Shown one piece after another: positions 7,096 through 15,985 of a DNA stretch of 31,290 bases. The stretch comes from DATHVR01 sp035461175 (lineage in GTDB: Bacteria; Actinomycetota; Acidimicrobiia; Spongiisociales; ZC4RG35). Numbering within the stretch: the first letter of the stretch is position 1; the number at the start of each line of letters is the position of its first letter. The notes beneath the pieces are model-generated. The model made no database searches. It saw nothing but the letters and a program-made list of their open reading frames with translations, and was not told where the DNA came from. Where the stretch lies: contig DATHVR010000174.1 in NCBI GenBank assembly GCA_035461175.1, positions 1 to 31,290 on the forward strand, written 5' to 3'. The position numbers were made by a program, and so were the translations under genes.

Positions 7096-7611
7096 ATGCG
7101 AGCACTCAAACGGGCCGTACGTTCGGCGATCTTCGATCGCAAGGTCAACACCGAGCTGTTCTTCGACTCCGACGCCACCGCCGACGCCGTTCTCCTCGTC
7201 GCCGCCATCGGTGCCGTCGTCTACTTCGGGGTCCTCGCCCGGATTGGTTTTGGCGCCTTCTCGGTAACCGCTCTGCTGGAAGCGGTGATCTACGCCGTGG
7301 TGGGATGGCTGATCCTGGCGGTGGGGACCTGGGTGGCCGCCACCAAGCTCTTCGACGGCAGCGGTCAGATGCAGACCATGATGCGGCTCCATGGTCACGC
7401 CGAGCTGCCGATGCTGCTGGCCATTTTCGGTGGAATCATCGGGACGCTGGGTCTGGCCTGGACCCTGGCCGCCAAGGTGCCGGCCACCGGCGAGGCGGCG
7501 TCGCTCGACACGTTGAAGTCGGTGGCGGCGGTGCTGGTCGGTTTCGCGCTGGTCGTGATCGTGCGCTTGCTCTTCCGACTTCCCTTCATGGCCCTGTCCT
7601 CCTTGTTTTGA
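7096..7611 (+). CDS. Predicted integral membrane protein (Yip1-like)
   Basis: The 171-residue protein has a short basic N-terminus and four hydrophobic segments at about 29-49, 58-82, 103-126 and 140-169. Between segments two and three lies a conserved-looking FDGSGQMQTMMRLHGHAELPML stretch, of a kind seen in Yip1-family bacterial membrane proteins. The frame is open upstream into the carbonic anhydrase gene, but ATG at 7096 is the sensible start because it opens the membrane protein and has its own -10 box. Its stop is 1 bp before the truA GTG. No function can be assigned. Confidence 0.72.
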   Translation: MRALKRAVRSAIFDRKVNTELFFDSDATADAVLLVAAIGAVVYFGVLARIGFGAFSVTALLEAVIYAVVGWLILAVGTWVAATKLFDGSGQMQTMMRLHGHAELPMLLAIFGGIIGTLGLAWTLAAKVPATGEAASLDTLKSVAAVLVGFALVVIVRLLFRLPFMALSSLF

Positions 7612-7612
7612 C

Positions 7613-8347
7613 GTGCCGGTGATCCGGCTGGACCTCGCCTACGACGGGACGGACTTCCACGGCTTCGCCCGTCAGCCCCAGGTGCGGACGGTTCAGGGCG
7701 AACTGGAAAAGGCCCTGGCCCGGGTTCTGGGGTTCGATTGCGAGACAACCGGGGCCGGTCGGACCGACGCCGGTGTCCATGCCCGCCACCAGGTCGTGAG
7801 TTTCTCCGCAGGCGAGCTGCCCGACCTGGCCCGTTTGCGGCGCGCCCTCGACAGCGTCCTCGGTCCCGAGATCTCGGTGGCCGCCGCCACCGAGGCGCCG
7901 GACGACTTCAACGCCCGCTTCTCGCCCACATGGCGTTCCTACCGGTACTTCATCGACTCACGTCCGGCGGCCGACCCGCTCACTCGAAACTGGGTGTGGC
8001 ACCTGGCCCGGGATCTCGACCTGACGGCCATGGGGGCGGCGGCTCGAGGCTTTGTGGGTGAGCATGACTTCGCCAGCTTCTGTCGCCGGCGTCCCGAGGC
8101 GACTACCACCCGAACCGTGCACGGGGCCCACTGGGAGATGGATGGACCACGGCATTGCTTTCAGGTACGGGCCCGGGCCTTCTGCCACCAGATGGTGCGT
8201 TCGCTGGTCGGTTTCTGCGTCGATGTCGGCCTCGCCCGGATCCCGGCCGACAGCGTCGGGGACGTCATCGCCGCCAGGGATCGTCAGCGGGTGGGGACCG
8301 TGGCCCCTCCCCACGGTCTGGTCCTGTGGGAGGTCGGTTTCGACTAG
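7613..8347 (+). CDS. truA: tRNA pseudouridine(38-40) synthase TruA
   Basis: TruA converts uridines 38-40 of the tRNA anticodon stem-loop to pseudouridine. The 244-residue protein has the catalytic Asp52 in GAGRTDAGVHA, the N-terminal RLDLAYDGTDFHGFARQP, the FNARFSPTWRSYRYFI block and the C-terminal RARAFCHQMVRSLVGF. The start is GTG at 7613, one base after the upstream stop. truA commonly follows rplQ and precedes rplM in actinobacteria; here four unrelated genes separate it from rplQ and three from rplM. Its TAG shares the four bases CTAG with the stop of the convergent OsmC gene. Confidence 0.96.
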   Translation: MPVIRLDLAYDGTDFHGFARQPQVRTVQGELEKALARVLGFDCETTGAGRTDAGVHARHQVVSFSAGELPDLARLRRALDSVLGPEISVAAATEAPDDFNARFSPTWRSYRYFIDSRPAADPLTRNWVWHLARDLDLTAMGAAARGFVGEHDFASFCRRRPEATTTRTVHGAHWEMDGPRHCFQVRARAFCHQMVRSLVGFCVDVGLARIPADSVGDVIAARDRQRVGTVAPPHGLVLWEVGFD

Positions 8348-8793
8348 CCAGCCCGCTCGGGATCTCCGACGACGGAGTCGATCGGACTGGCCGCTTCCAC
8401 CGTGCGTCCCACCGTGCAGAGCCGGTCATGAGAGCGAGCTATCGCTTTCGGGAGAATCTCTCGGGCGGCGTCTCCTTCTTCCCCTTCCGGATAGGAGGCC
8501 CGGAAGGTGACGGTGAGGTTGCGCATGATGTTGCCCTTCTCCTCATCGCTCACCTTGTCTCCTGTCACCTCGACCGAGAGGAGGTCGGGCTCGGCGCGGC
8601 GGGTAGTGATGTGGTCCACGTCCGCCAGGGTGCAAGCGCCGATGGCGGTGAGCAGGAGCTCCACGGAGGTGAAGTCCTCGGGGTTGACGTGCAGAGTGAT
8701 GGTTCCGCCCCGCTCGTTGGTGGCCCGGTACTCGCCTAGGGCGGTCCTCTTCACCTCGACACGGCGATGGCTGGAATCGTTCTTGGAAGTCAT
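8344..8793 (-). CDS. OsmC family protein
   Basis: OsmC/Ohr proteins are thiol-dependent peroxidases for organic hydroperoxides, though some members have other roles. The 149-residue protein has the two expected cysteines, C54 in LLLTAIGACTLADV and C126 in SHDRLCTVGRTVE, and the typical strand EYRATNERGGTITLHV near the N-terminus. The pattern is closer to the YhfA/OsmC branch than to Ohr. ATG at 8793 (minus) is 6 nt from a CACAAT box. It is divergent from the VOC gene and overlaps the truA stop by 4 bp. Confidence 0.85.
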   Translation of the reverse strand: MTSKNDSSHRRVEVKRTALGEYRATNERGGTITLHVNPEDFTSVELLLTAIGACTLADVDHITTRRAEPDLLSVEVTGDKVSDEEKGNIMRNLTVTFRASYPEGEEGDAAREILPKAIARSHDRLCTVGRTVEAASPIDSVVGDPERAG

Positions 8794-8799
8794 GGGCCC

Positions 8800-8805
8800 A
8801 TTGTG
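8800..8805 (-). promoter_or_regulatory. Putative -10 box for the OsmC gene
   Basis: Minus-strand CACAAT ends 6 nt before the ATG, the same spacing and hexamer as at alr. This points to a leaderless mRNA. Confidence 0.4.
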
Positions 8806-8821
8806 GCCCCAGCGACGTGGC

Positions 8822-8827
8822 TAGATT
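8822..8827 (+). promoter_or_regulatory. Putative -10 box for the VOC gene
   Basis: TAGATT ends 6 nt before the ATG at 8834. A weak TTGTGG (8801-8806) lies 15 bp upstream. No Shine-Dalgarno sequence is present, as expected for a leaderless mRNA. Confidence 0.45.
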
Positions 8828-8833
8828 CAGGCC

Positions 8834-9208
8834 ATGCGGATAGCCGGCGTCGACTCCGTGTTCGTGAAAGTGACCGACCTCGACCGGTCCCTGGTCTGGT
8901 ACCAGCAGGCGCTGGGTCTGGCAGCGGGGCCCCGCCACGGCGACTGGCAGGTGCTCGACGTCGGTGGTAACACGGTGTTCGCCCTCCACCGTTTCGACGA
9001 CCACCCGGGAACGGTCAACGCCGTGATAGCGCTGGCTGTGGATGACCTCGACGCCGCCATCGATCAGGCGGTGGCCCGGGGAGTCCAGCCCATCGACCCC
9101 GACATCACCGACGCCGGCCCCAAACGCTTCACCACCTTCGAGGATCCCGACGGAAACCACATCCAGTTGATTGGTCGGGCGACTTCGGGGCCGGCTTCGC
9201 CTCGCTGA
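8834..9208 (+). CDS. VOC (glyoxalase/bleomycin-resistance) superfamily protein
   Basis: The 124-residue protein is a single VOC unit: an N-terminal VFVKVTDLDRSLVWYQQALGL, a middle VIALAVDDLDAAIDQAVARG and a C-terminal FEDPDGNHIQLIGR with the usual metal-ligand Glu/His-rich end. Such proteins are metal-dependent lyases, isomerases or dioxygenases, or binding proteins; no substrate can be inferred. The last dozen residues (from about LIGRATSGPASPR) and the stop codon are supplied by the dispersed repeat that begins near 9172, so the original C-terminus may have been altered. Confidence 0.82.
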   Translation: MRIAGVDSVFVKVTDLDRSLVWYQQALGLAAGPRHGDWQVLDVGGNTVFALHRFDDHPGTVNAVIALAVDDLDAAIDQAVARGVQPIDPDITDAGPKRFTTFEDPDGNHIQLIGRATSGPASPR

Positions 9209-9333
9209 CCCCGTTGCTTTCGCGTCTATTGGGTTGTTCGGGGCCGTGCCCCGAACAGACGCCGGTCGCCCGACATGCTGCCGCCGCGTAAGAGGTCGCG
9301 GGTTTGGCTTTCCGACTTCCGACTTCCGACTCA
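9172..9333 (+). repeat. Dispersed ~160-bp repeat, copy 1
   Basis: From TGGTCGGGCGACTTCGG to the CTTCCGA units this stretch matches 28580-28761 at most positions, with shared blocks GGGGCCGGCTTCGCC, TTGTTCGGGGCCGTGCC and AACAGACGCCGGTCG. It overlaps the 3' end of the VOC gene and ends in heptamers. Confidence 0.85.
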
Positions 9334-9360
9334 GGACCCACCACCCACCACCCACCACCA
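9308..9360. repeat. Heptamer arrays CTTCCGA and CCCACCA
   Basis: One imperfect and two perfect CTTCCGA units (9308-9329) are followed by three perfect CCCACCA units (9337-9357). They fill the gap between the VOC gene and the stop of the threonine ammonia-lyase gene. Confidence 0.85.
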
Positions 9361-9361
9361 A

Positions 9362-10576
9362 CTACGGGCGGTAGGGCTGGAGTGACTGCCGGATCTCCTC
9401 GGCGTGGTCGGGGTCGCGGGTCTCGACCGAAATGTCGATCTCGACCACTCCGAAGGGGAGTTCGAAGCCCTCCCGGTGGTGCTCGACGGTGATCACGTTG
9501 GCTCCCTGGCCCCCGATCAGTTCGAGGACCTCGGCCAGGCGTCCCGGCTGGTCGGGTACCCACACCCGGAAGGTGGCGTAGCGGCCGGCCGCCTGCAGGC
9601 CGTGGCGGATGACCTTGCGCAGGAGGAGAGGGTCGATGTTCCCACCCGAGAGTACCACCACCAGTGGGTCGGGAGCCGCGTCAGGGATCAGGCCGGCCAG
9701 GAGGGCGGCCACCGCCACCGCTCCCGCCGGCTCGGCCACCAGCTTGGAGCGCTCCAGGATCACGGTCAGCGCCGAACTGGCCTGGGCGTCGTCGACCGCC
9801 ACCAGGTCGGTGACGTGGGCCTCGATCAGGTCGAAGACGAAGTCGGCCGGGACGATGACATTGATCCCGTCTGCCATGGTGCGGCCCTCGGCAACTCGCA
9901 CCGGTCGACCGGCCCGCCGGCTGGCGATGTAGGTCGGGGCCTGGTCGATCTCGACTCCAACCATCCGGACTTCGGGTCGGGCGGCGTGGATCGCCACGGC
10001 CGTTCCCGCCAGCAAGCCCCCGCCTCCGGTAGGAACGACCACCGTGCCCACCTCGGGAAGCTGCTCGAGTATCTCCATTCCCATGGTTCCCTGACCCGCC
10101 ACGATGCAAGGATCGTCGTAGGGATGGACGAAGACCGCTCCTGTCTTGTCGGCGTACTCGCGGGCGGCCACGACGGCGTCGGCCAGGTTGGTGCCGGTGA
10201 GTTCGACCCGGGCGCCGTAGCCGCGGGTGGCGTTGATCTTGGGAAGCGGTGCGATCTCGGGCATGAACACCGTCGCCTCGGATCCGGACCATGCGGCGGC
10301 CAGCGCCACCCCCTGGGCGTGGTTGCCGGCCGATGCCGCCACGACGGGAGCCCCGTCGAGCTGGGAGATGACGTTGAGCGCCCCCCGGACCTTGAAGGAT
10401 CCCGTCCGCTGCAGAGATTCGGCCTTGATCCAGACCTGGCGCCCGCTGATGCGGCTCAGAGAGTCGGCGAAGAGCAACGGGGTAACGGCCACCCGACCGG
10501 CGAAACGCTCCCGGGCGGCCACGACCTCGGATGGGGTCACGGAGGATCGGTGGCCGGGATTGGCGGTTTCGTTCAC
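9362..10576 (-). CDS. ilvA: Threonine ammonia-lyase with C-terminal ACT domain
   Basis: This PLP enzyme deaminates threonine to 2-oxobutanoate. The 404-residue protein has the PLP lysine K62 in GSFKVRGA, the substrate loop ASAGNHAQG, the phosphate-binding GGGGL loop and a C-terminal ACT domain from about residue 330 (FRVWVPDQPGRLAEVLELI). Length and the single ACT domain fit the medium-length threonine ammonia-lyase family, which includes both biosynthetic and catabolic members, so the pathway role is uncertain. The start is GTG at 10576 (minus) with a TATGCT box 8 nt upstream. It is divergent from rplM and shares that promoter region. Confidence 0.9.
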   Translation of the reverse strand: MNETANPGHRSSVTPSEVVAARERFAGRVAVTPLLFADSLSRISGRQVWIKAESLQRTGSFKVRGALNVISQLDGAPVVAASAGNHAQGVALAAAWSGSEATVFMPEIAPLPKINATRGYGARVELTGTNLADAVVAAREYADKTGAVFVHPYDDPCIVAGQGTMGMEILEQLPEVGTVVVPTGGGGLLAGTAVAIHAARPEVRMVGVEIDQAPTYIASRRAGRPVRVAEGRTMADGINVIVPADFVFDLIEAHVTDLVAVDDAQASSALTVILERSKLVAEPAGAVAVAALLAGLIPDAAPDPLVVVLSGGNIDPLLLRKVIRHGLQAAGRYATFRVWVPDQPGRLAEVLELIGGQGANVITVEHHREGFELPFGVVEIDISVETRDPDHAEEIRQSLQPYRP

Positions 10577-10590
10577 GGTCCCGTAGCATA
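10560..10590. promoter_or_regulatory. Shared divergent promoter of rplM and the threonine ammonia-lyase gene
   Basis: On the plus strand TTGGCG (10560-10565), an 18-bp spacer and TAGCAT (10584-10589) face rplM. On the minus strand TATGCT (10590-10585) lies 8 nt from the lyase GTG. The seven bases TAGCATA serve as -10 box on both strands. Confidence 0.45.
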
Positions 10591-10593
10591 AGT

Positions 10594-10611
10594 GGGCTCC
10601 GTCAGGAGCTC
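10594..10611 (+). promoter_or_regulatory. Hairpin in the rplM leader
   Basis: GGGCTCC and GGAGCTC pair (7 bp with one G-T, GTCA loop) in the short leader between the putative promoter and the rplM Shine-Dalgarno GAGGGA. A regulatory role is only possible. Confidence 0.3.
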
Positions 10612-10656
10612 GTTTCCCCGACGAACCCCCTCAACCAGCCGAGGGACTTTTTACCC

Positions 10657-11115
10657 ATGACTACAAACAAGACATACTCGCCCAAACCCGCCGACATCGA
10701 ACGTGTCTGGTGGGTCGTGGACGCTTCCGGCCTCCCTTTGGGACGCCTCGCCTCCGAGGTCGCCCAGATCCTGCGCGGCAAGCACAAGCCGACCTATGCC
10801 CCCCATATGGACACCGGCGACCACGTCATCGTGGTCAACGCCGACAAGGTGGCGGTGACATCGGAAAAGGGCCAGCAGAAGATCTACTACCGCCACTCCG
10901 GTTTCCCGGGCGGCATCAAGGCCGAGACTTTCGATGCGCTGAAAGCCCGGCGTCCCGAGGCAATCATCGAGCGCGCCGTGCGGGGCATGCTGCCCAAGAA
11001 CAAGCTCGGGCGCCAGATGGCGCGCAAGCTCAAGGTCTACACCGGTGGCGATCACCCCCACGAGGCCCAGAGCCCCGCCCCACTCGATCTGAAGATCCGA
11101 AAGGTTGATGCTTGA
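10657..11115 (+). CDS. rplM: 50S ribosomal protein L13 (uL13)
   Basis: L13 is an early assembly protein of the large subunit. The 152-residue product has the family core WWVVDASGLPLGRLASEVAQILRGKHKPTYAPHMDTGDHVIVVNADKV, then GFPGGIKAET, RAVRGMLPKNKLGRQ and YTGGDHPHEAQSP. ATG at 10657 follows GAGGGA; upstream in-frame codons lie in the divergent promoter region. Its TGA overlaps the rpsI ATG (TGATG), the usual rplM-rpsI pair. Confidence 0.97.
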   Translation: MTTNKTYSPKPADIERVWWVVDASGLPLGRLASEVAQILRGKHKPTYAPHMDTGDHVIVVNADKVAVTSEKGQQKIYYRHSGFPGGIKAETFDALKARRPEAIIERAVRGMLPKNKLGRQMARKLKVYTGGDHPHEAQSPAPLDLKIRKVDA

Positions 11116-11507
11116 TGTCGAAGCCACTGGTCCAGGCCACCGGCCGCCGCAAGGAATCCGTCGCCCGGGTACGTCTCCGCGAAGGCGGGGGTCAGATGAC
11201 CCTCAACGGCCGCTCGCTCGAGACCTATTTCCCCACCATGGCCCAGCGCATGCGGGTGATGGAGCCGATGCAGATCACCAGCACCCAGGGTCGCTACGAT
11301 ATCGACGCCACCCTCGAGGGTGGCGGCGTCACCGGCCAGGTCGATGCTCTCCGTCTCGGGATCGCCCGGGCCCTGATTGCCCTCGACCCCGAGTTGCGGG
11401 ACGGCCTCAAGAAGGCGGGGATGCTCACTCGTGACGCCCGCCGCGTGGAGCGCAAGAAGTACGGGCTCCGCAAGGCACGGCGGGCGCCGCAGTACACCAA
11501 GCGCTGA
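11115..11507 (+). CDS. rpsI: 30S ribosomal protein S9 (uS9)
   Basis: S9 contacts P-site tRNA with its C-terminal tail. The 130-residue protein starts MSKPLVQATGRRKESVARVRL, contains GGGVTGQVDALRLGIARAL and ends KYGLRKARRAPQYTKR, the conserved basic tail. I chose ATG at 11115, overlapping the rplM stop, over a TTG one codon earlier. glmM follows after 15 bp, so amino-sugar synthesis may share the ribosomal transcript. Confidence 0.97.
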   Translation: MSKPLVQATGRRKESVARVRLREGGGQMTLNGRSLETYFPTMAQRMRVMEPMQITSTQGRYDIDATLEGGGVTGQVDALRLGIARALIALDPELRDGLKKAGMLTRDARRVERKKYGLRKARRAPQYTKR

Positions 11508-11522
11508 TCGGAGCCGCCGGCA

Positions 11523-12875
11523 TTGGCTGATCTCTGGGCTCTGCTCGAGGCCGGTCAGCCGATCTTCGGCACCGACGGTGTCCGGGGAGAGGCCGGGACC
11601 GAACTCACCCCTGAGCTGGCTCTGGCCATCGGGCGAGCCGCCGGAGGAGAACTAAACCACGGTCCGGTGCTGATCGGTCGCGATACCCGCCGGTCCGGGA
11701 CCATGCTCTCGGCGGCGTTGGCTGCCGGCCTCCAGGCGGTGGGAATCGACACCATCGATGTCGGCGTCCTTCCGTCGGGAGGCATCAGCATCCTCACCGA
11801 CCGGTCGGCGGCGAGGATGGGCGCCATCGTCTCGGCATCCCACAACCCGGCACCCGACAACGGGATCAAATTGCTGGGGGAGCACGGCACCAAGCTGCCC
11901 GATGAGCAGGAGCGGGCGATCGAGGACCGCCTGCGCGCCTCGGGACGGCGGTCTGCCGTAAACGGCGCCATCGGCATCGGCCTCGTCGACTCCGATGCCC
12001 TCTACGAATACGTCAACTACCTGGCCGACGTGGCCGTTTACAGCCTGGGCGGTCTCCGGATCACCCTCGACTGTGCCAACGGTGCCGCCTTCAAGGCGGC
12101 ACCGGAGTTGTTCAGGCGGCTCAAGGCGGATGTCGAGGTGCTGGCGGCCGAGCCCAACGGTATGAATATCAACGACGGCTGCGGTGCCACCCACCCCGAG
12201 TACCTGGCCGCCCACAGCCGGGGCCGGGTGGGCCTCGCCTTCGACGGTGACGCCGACCGCCTCATCGCCGTCGATGAAGACGGCCGCCCCGCCAACGGGG
12301 ACGTGATCATGTCGATCATCGCCCGTCACTGGAAGACCAACGGTGGCCTGCGCAACAACCTGGTGGTGGCGACCGTGATGTCCAACCTCGGCTTCCGCAA
12401 GTCGATGCAGGAGGCGGGCATCGAGATGGTCGAGACCAAGGTGGGCGACCGCTACGTGATGGAGGCCCTCCGTGAACGCAAGGGCGTTCTGGGCGGGGAG
12501 CAGTCGGGCCATGTCATCTTCCTCGACAAGGGCCGCAGCGGCGACGGGCTGCTCACCGCCGTCCGGCTTCTCGATGTCATGGCCGGCACCGGCAAGGAGC
12601 TGCGGCGGTTGCGAGCCGAGGCCATCACCGAGTATCCCCAGGTACTCGAGAATGTCCGCATCCAGCGGGGAGCCGACGTCGCCGGCGCCACCGCCCTGTG
12701 GGACGAGGTCGCCGAGGTGGAAGAGGACCTCGGTGACGAGGGCCGGGTGCTGGTGCGGCCGAGCGGGACCGAGCCCCTCGTGCGGGTGATGGTGGAAGCG
12801 CCTTCGTTGGAGACCGCCCGCAAGTATGCTAATCGTCTGGCGGCAGTCGCCGCCGACACCCTCGGAAAGGAGTAA
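11523..12875 (+). CDS. glmM: Phosphoglucosamine mutase
   Basis: GlmM converts glucosamine-6-phosphate to glucosamine-1-phosphate for UDP-GlcNAc and peptidoglycan. The 450-residue protein has IFGTDGVRGEAG near the N-terminus, the phosphoserine loop VSASHNPAPDNGIK (catalytic Ser106), the metal loop FDGDADR (about 240-246) and the phosphate-binding RPSGTEPLVRVM near 415-426. The start is TTG at 11523, supported by GGAG at 11510-11513 with 9-nt spacing. It directly follows rpsI. Downstream come the palindromic repeat, the glmS ribozyme and glmS, whose product makes its substrate. Confidence 0.96.
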   Translation: MADLWALLEAGQPIFGTDGVRGEAGTELTPELALAIGRAAGGELNHGPVLIGRDTRRSGTMLSAALAAGLQAVGIDTIDVGVLPSGGISILTDRSAARMGAIVSASHNPAPDNGIKLLGEHGTKLPDEQERAIEDRLRASGRRSAVNGAIGIGLVDSDALYEYVNYLADVAVYSLGGLRITLDCANGAAFKAAPELFRRLKADVEVLAAEPNGMNINDGCGATHPEYLAAHSRGRVGLAFDGDADRLIAVDEDGRPANGDVIMSIIARHWKTNGGLRNNLVVATVMSNLGFRKSMQEAGIEMVETKVGDRYVMEALRERKGVLGGEQSGHVIFLDKGRSGDGLLTAVRLLDVMAGTGKELRRLRAEAITEYPQVLENVRIQRGADVAGATALWDEVAEVEEDLGDEGRVLVRPSGTEPLVRVMVEAPSLETARKYANRLAAVAADTLGKE

Positions 12876-12913
12876 GTGCCCAACCCAGACCACTGAACAG
12901 CCGCGACAACCCC

Positions 12914-12961
12914 TTTTCGCGCACGAAAAGCGCGCCATAGCGCGCAATTCTGTCGCGAAAA
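12914..12961. repeat. Palindromic repeat, copy B (degenerate left arm)
   Basis: Relative to copy A the right arm (12938-12961) has one change, while the left arm (12914-12937) has five within eight bases, turning ACAGAATT into CACGAAAA. The altered left arm can form its own 7-bp hairpin (CTTTTCG, CGCA, CGAAAAG). It ends 10 nt before the glmS ribozyme cleavage site. Confidence 0.85.
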
Positions 12962-12969
12962 CGGTCAGC

Positions 12970-13130
12970 AAGCGCCAGATCTGGTCCGAATCCGGAGCAG
13001 ATGACGAGGTGGAAGGTGATCGAATCTTTCGGCGGATGCCTTCCCGGCCGATCCACGGTCGTGACGGATGGGTACAAACCCCGGAGGTGACTCCGGGAAC
13101 AGAAGCCCACCGATGTGGAGCCGGCTGACG
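12970..13130 (+). ncRNA. glmS ribozyme (glucosamine-6-phosphate-activated riboswitch)
   Basis: The 320-bp gap before glmS holds the signature elements of the glmS ribozyme class in order. These are AGCGCCAG at 12971 (expected cleavage between A12971 and G12972), a P1-like hairpin (ATCTG 12979-12983 with CAGAT 12998-13002), GACGAGG (13003-13009) and a helix GGAAGG/CCTTCC (13011-13016 with 13039-13044). That helix encloses TCGAATCTTTCGGCGGATG. Then comes a P3-like helix (TCCAC 13052-13056 with GTGGA 13115-13119, extended by CGGC/GCCG). Inside it is a P4-like hairpin (TGGG/CCCA outside, CCCGGAG-GTGA-CTCCGGG inside) with TACAAA and GAACA joints. By family knowledge GlcN6P acts as cofactor for self-cleavage, which lowers glmS expression. 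Not known mainly from actinobacteria. Confidence 0.9.
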
Positions 13131-13158
13131 GTCGGCGTCGCGGCTCTTTCTCGTACCC

Positions 13159-13176
13159 ACGCGCCTCCCGGCGCGT
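13159..13176 (+). promoter_or_regulatory. Hairpin between the ribozyme and glmS
   Basis: ACGCGCC, TCCC loop and GGCGCGT form a 7-bp stem. It ends 6 nt before the glmS Shine-Dalgarno AAGGAG (13183-13188). There is no T-tract, so it is not a classical terminator. Confidence 0.35.
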
Positions 13177-13195
13177 CGATTGAAGGAGCTTTCTC

Positions 13196-15025
<1,830 letters not shown>

Positions 15026-15027
15026 AC

Positions 15028-15897
15028 CTAGACGGCGTCGGACAGGACCCGGACGTTGCGGCCACCGCCGCCGAGGACGTCGGCCTCCAGTATCAGCCGC
15101 GCCCAAGGGCCGACGGTGGTAGCGAGCCGGTCTGCGGCCCCGCTCTCCAGGGCCTGCCACGGGGCGGCGGCGAGACGGTCGGTCTCCTGTTCGATCCCGT
15201 CGCGTGCCGCCCGGCCGGCCGAAGTCAGCCCGCCCTCGGTGTCGAGCCAGCCCCGCTCCCGGAGCGAGTCCTCTCCGGCGGCCCACTCCTGGTCCGACCA
15301 GCCCCGGCTACGGCGGAAGAAGTCCTCGTCGAACAGGTCGCCGGTAGCGGAGTAGGAGACCACCGCCTCCAGTCCGGACACCCCGGCCGCCGTCAGGGCG
15401 ATGACGTGACCGTCGCCCCGGAACTCCCGGAGCAGGGTGGCGGCATGCCACAGGCGCAGGTGAGGCTGGTCGGGAGCGGCGACTCCGGCGTGGCCGGCGA
15501 AGAGGGGGCGTCCGTCCGGCCGGCAGCCCTCGGCAGCGGTGAGGGCGGTTTCGGCCGCCCATTCCATCTCGGCCGAATCCACCGCCCCTCCGAGCAGGCG
15601 GCGCAGGGCCTGGTCGGCGGCCCGATAGCGGTGCTCGATGATGTCGGCCGGCGGAGCGATGTCCCAGGCGGCGGGGATGAAACGCTCGACCGTGGCCGGG
15701 TTGAAGTTGTAGAAGGTGGCGGAAACCACCGACGCCTCCACCGCCCCCATCGCCGCCGAGCGCTGGGCGAAGTAGCCCATCCGGGGGTGGGTGAACCCCA
15801 TTTCGCTCCACGTCGCGAGTGCCTCCGGGACGAAGTAGATCATCGAGTGGATCGGCTCCAGCGTGGCCCAGAGCTTGCGGGGAGTCGAGGAGTTCAT
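15028..15897 (-). CDS. SCO6745 family protein (function unknown)
   Basis: The 289-residue protein matches the pattern of the actinobacterial SCO6745 family: an N-terminal LWATLEPIHSMIYFVPEAL, GYFAQRSAAMGAVEASVVSATFYNFNP, then a Leu/Ala-rich helical middle and the GDGHVIALTAAGVSGLEAVV segment. A later region (RSRGWSDQEWAAGEDSLRERGWLDTEGGLTSAGRAARDGIEQETDRLA) reads like a winged-helix fold. No catalytic residues, signal peptide or membrane segments are evident and the biochemical role is unknown. ATG at 15897 (minus) has a TAACGT box 6 nt upstream, suggesting a leaderless mRNA. It is tail-to-tail with glmS. Confidence 0.8.
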   Translation of the reverse strand: MNSSTPRKLWATLEPIHSMIYFVPEALATWSEMGFTHPRMGYFAQRSAAMGAVEASVVSATFYNFNPATVERFIPAAWDIAPPADIIEHRYRAADQALRRLLGGAVDSAEMEWAAETALTAAEGCRPDGRPLFAGHAGVAAPDQPHLRLWHAATLLREFRGDGHVIALTAAGVSGLEAVVSYSATGDLFDEDFFRRSRGWSDQEWAAGEDSLRERGWLDTEGGLTSAGRAARDGIEQETDRLAAAPWQALESGAADRLATTVGPWARLILEADVLGGGGRNVRVLSDAV

Positions 15898-15903
15898 GCG
15901 GGG

Positions 15904-15909
15904 ACGTTA
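15904..15909 (-). promoter_or_regulatory. Putative -10 box for the SCO6745-family gene
   Basis: Minus-strand TAACGT ends 6 nt before the ATG at 15897, the spacing expected when transcription starts at the start codon. Confidence 0.42.
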
Positions 15910-15985
15910 CCGGTGGTCACCGGCGTCGTGCCGTCCACGGAAGGGCATTTGGCGCCGGCCGGGCCAGAGCCCAAGGCGGGCCGAG

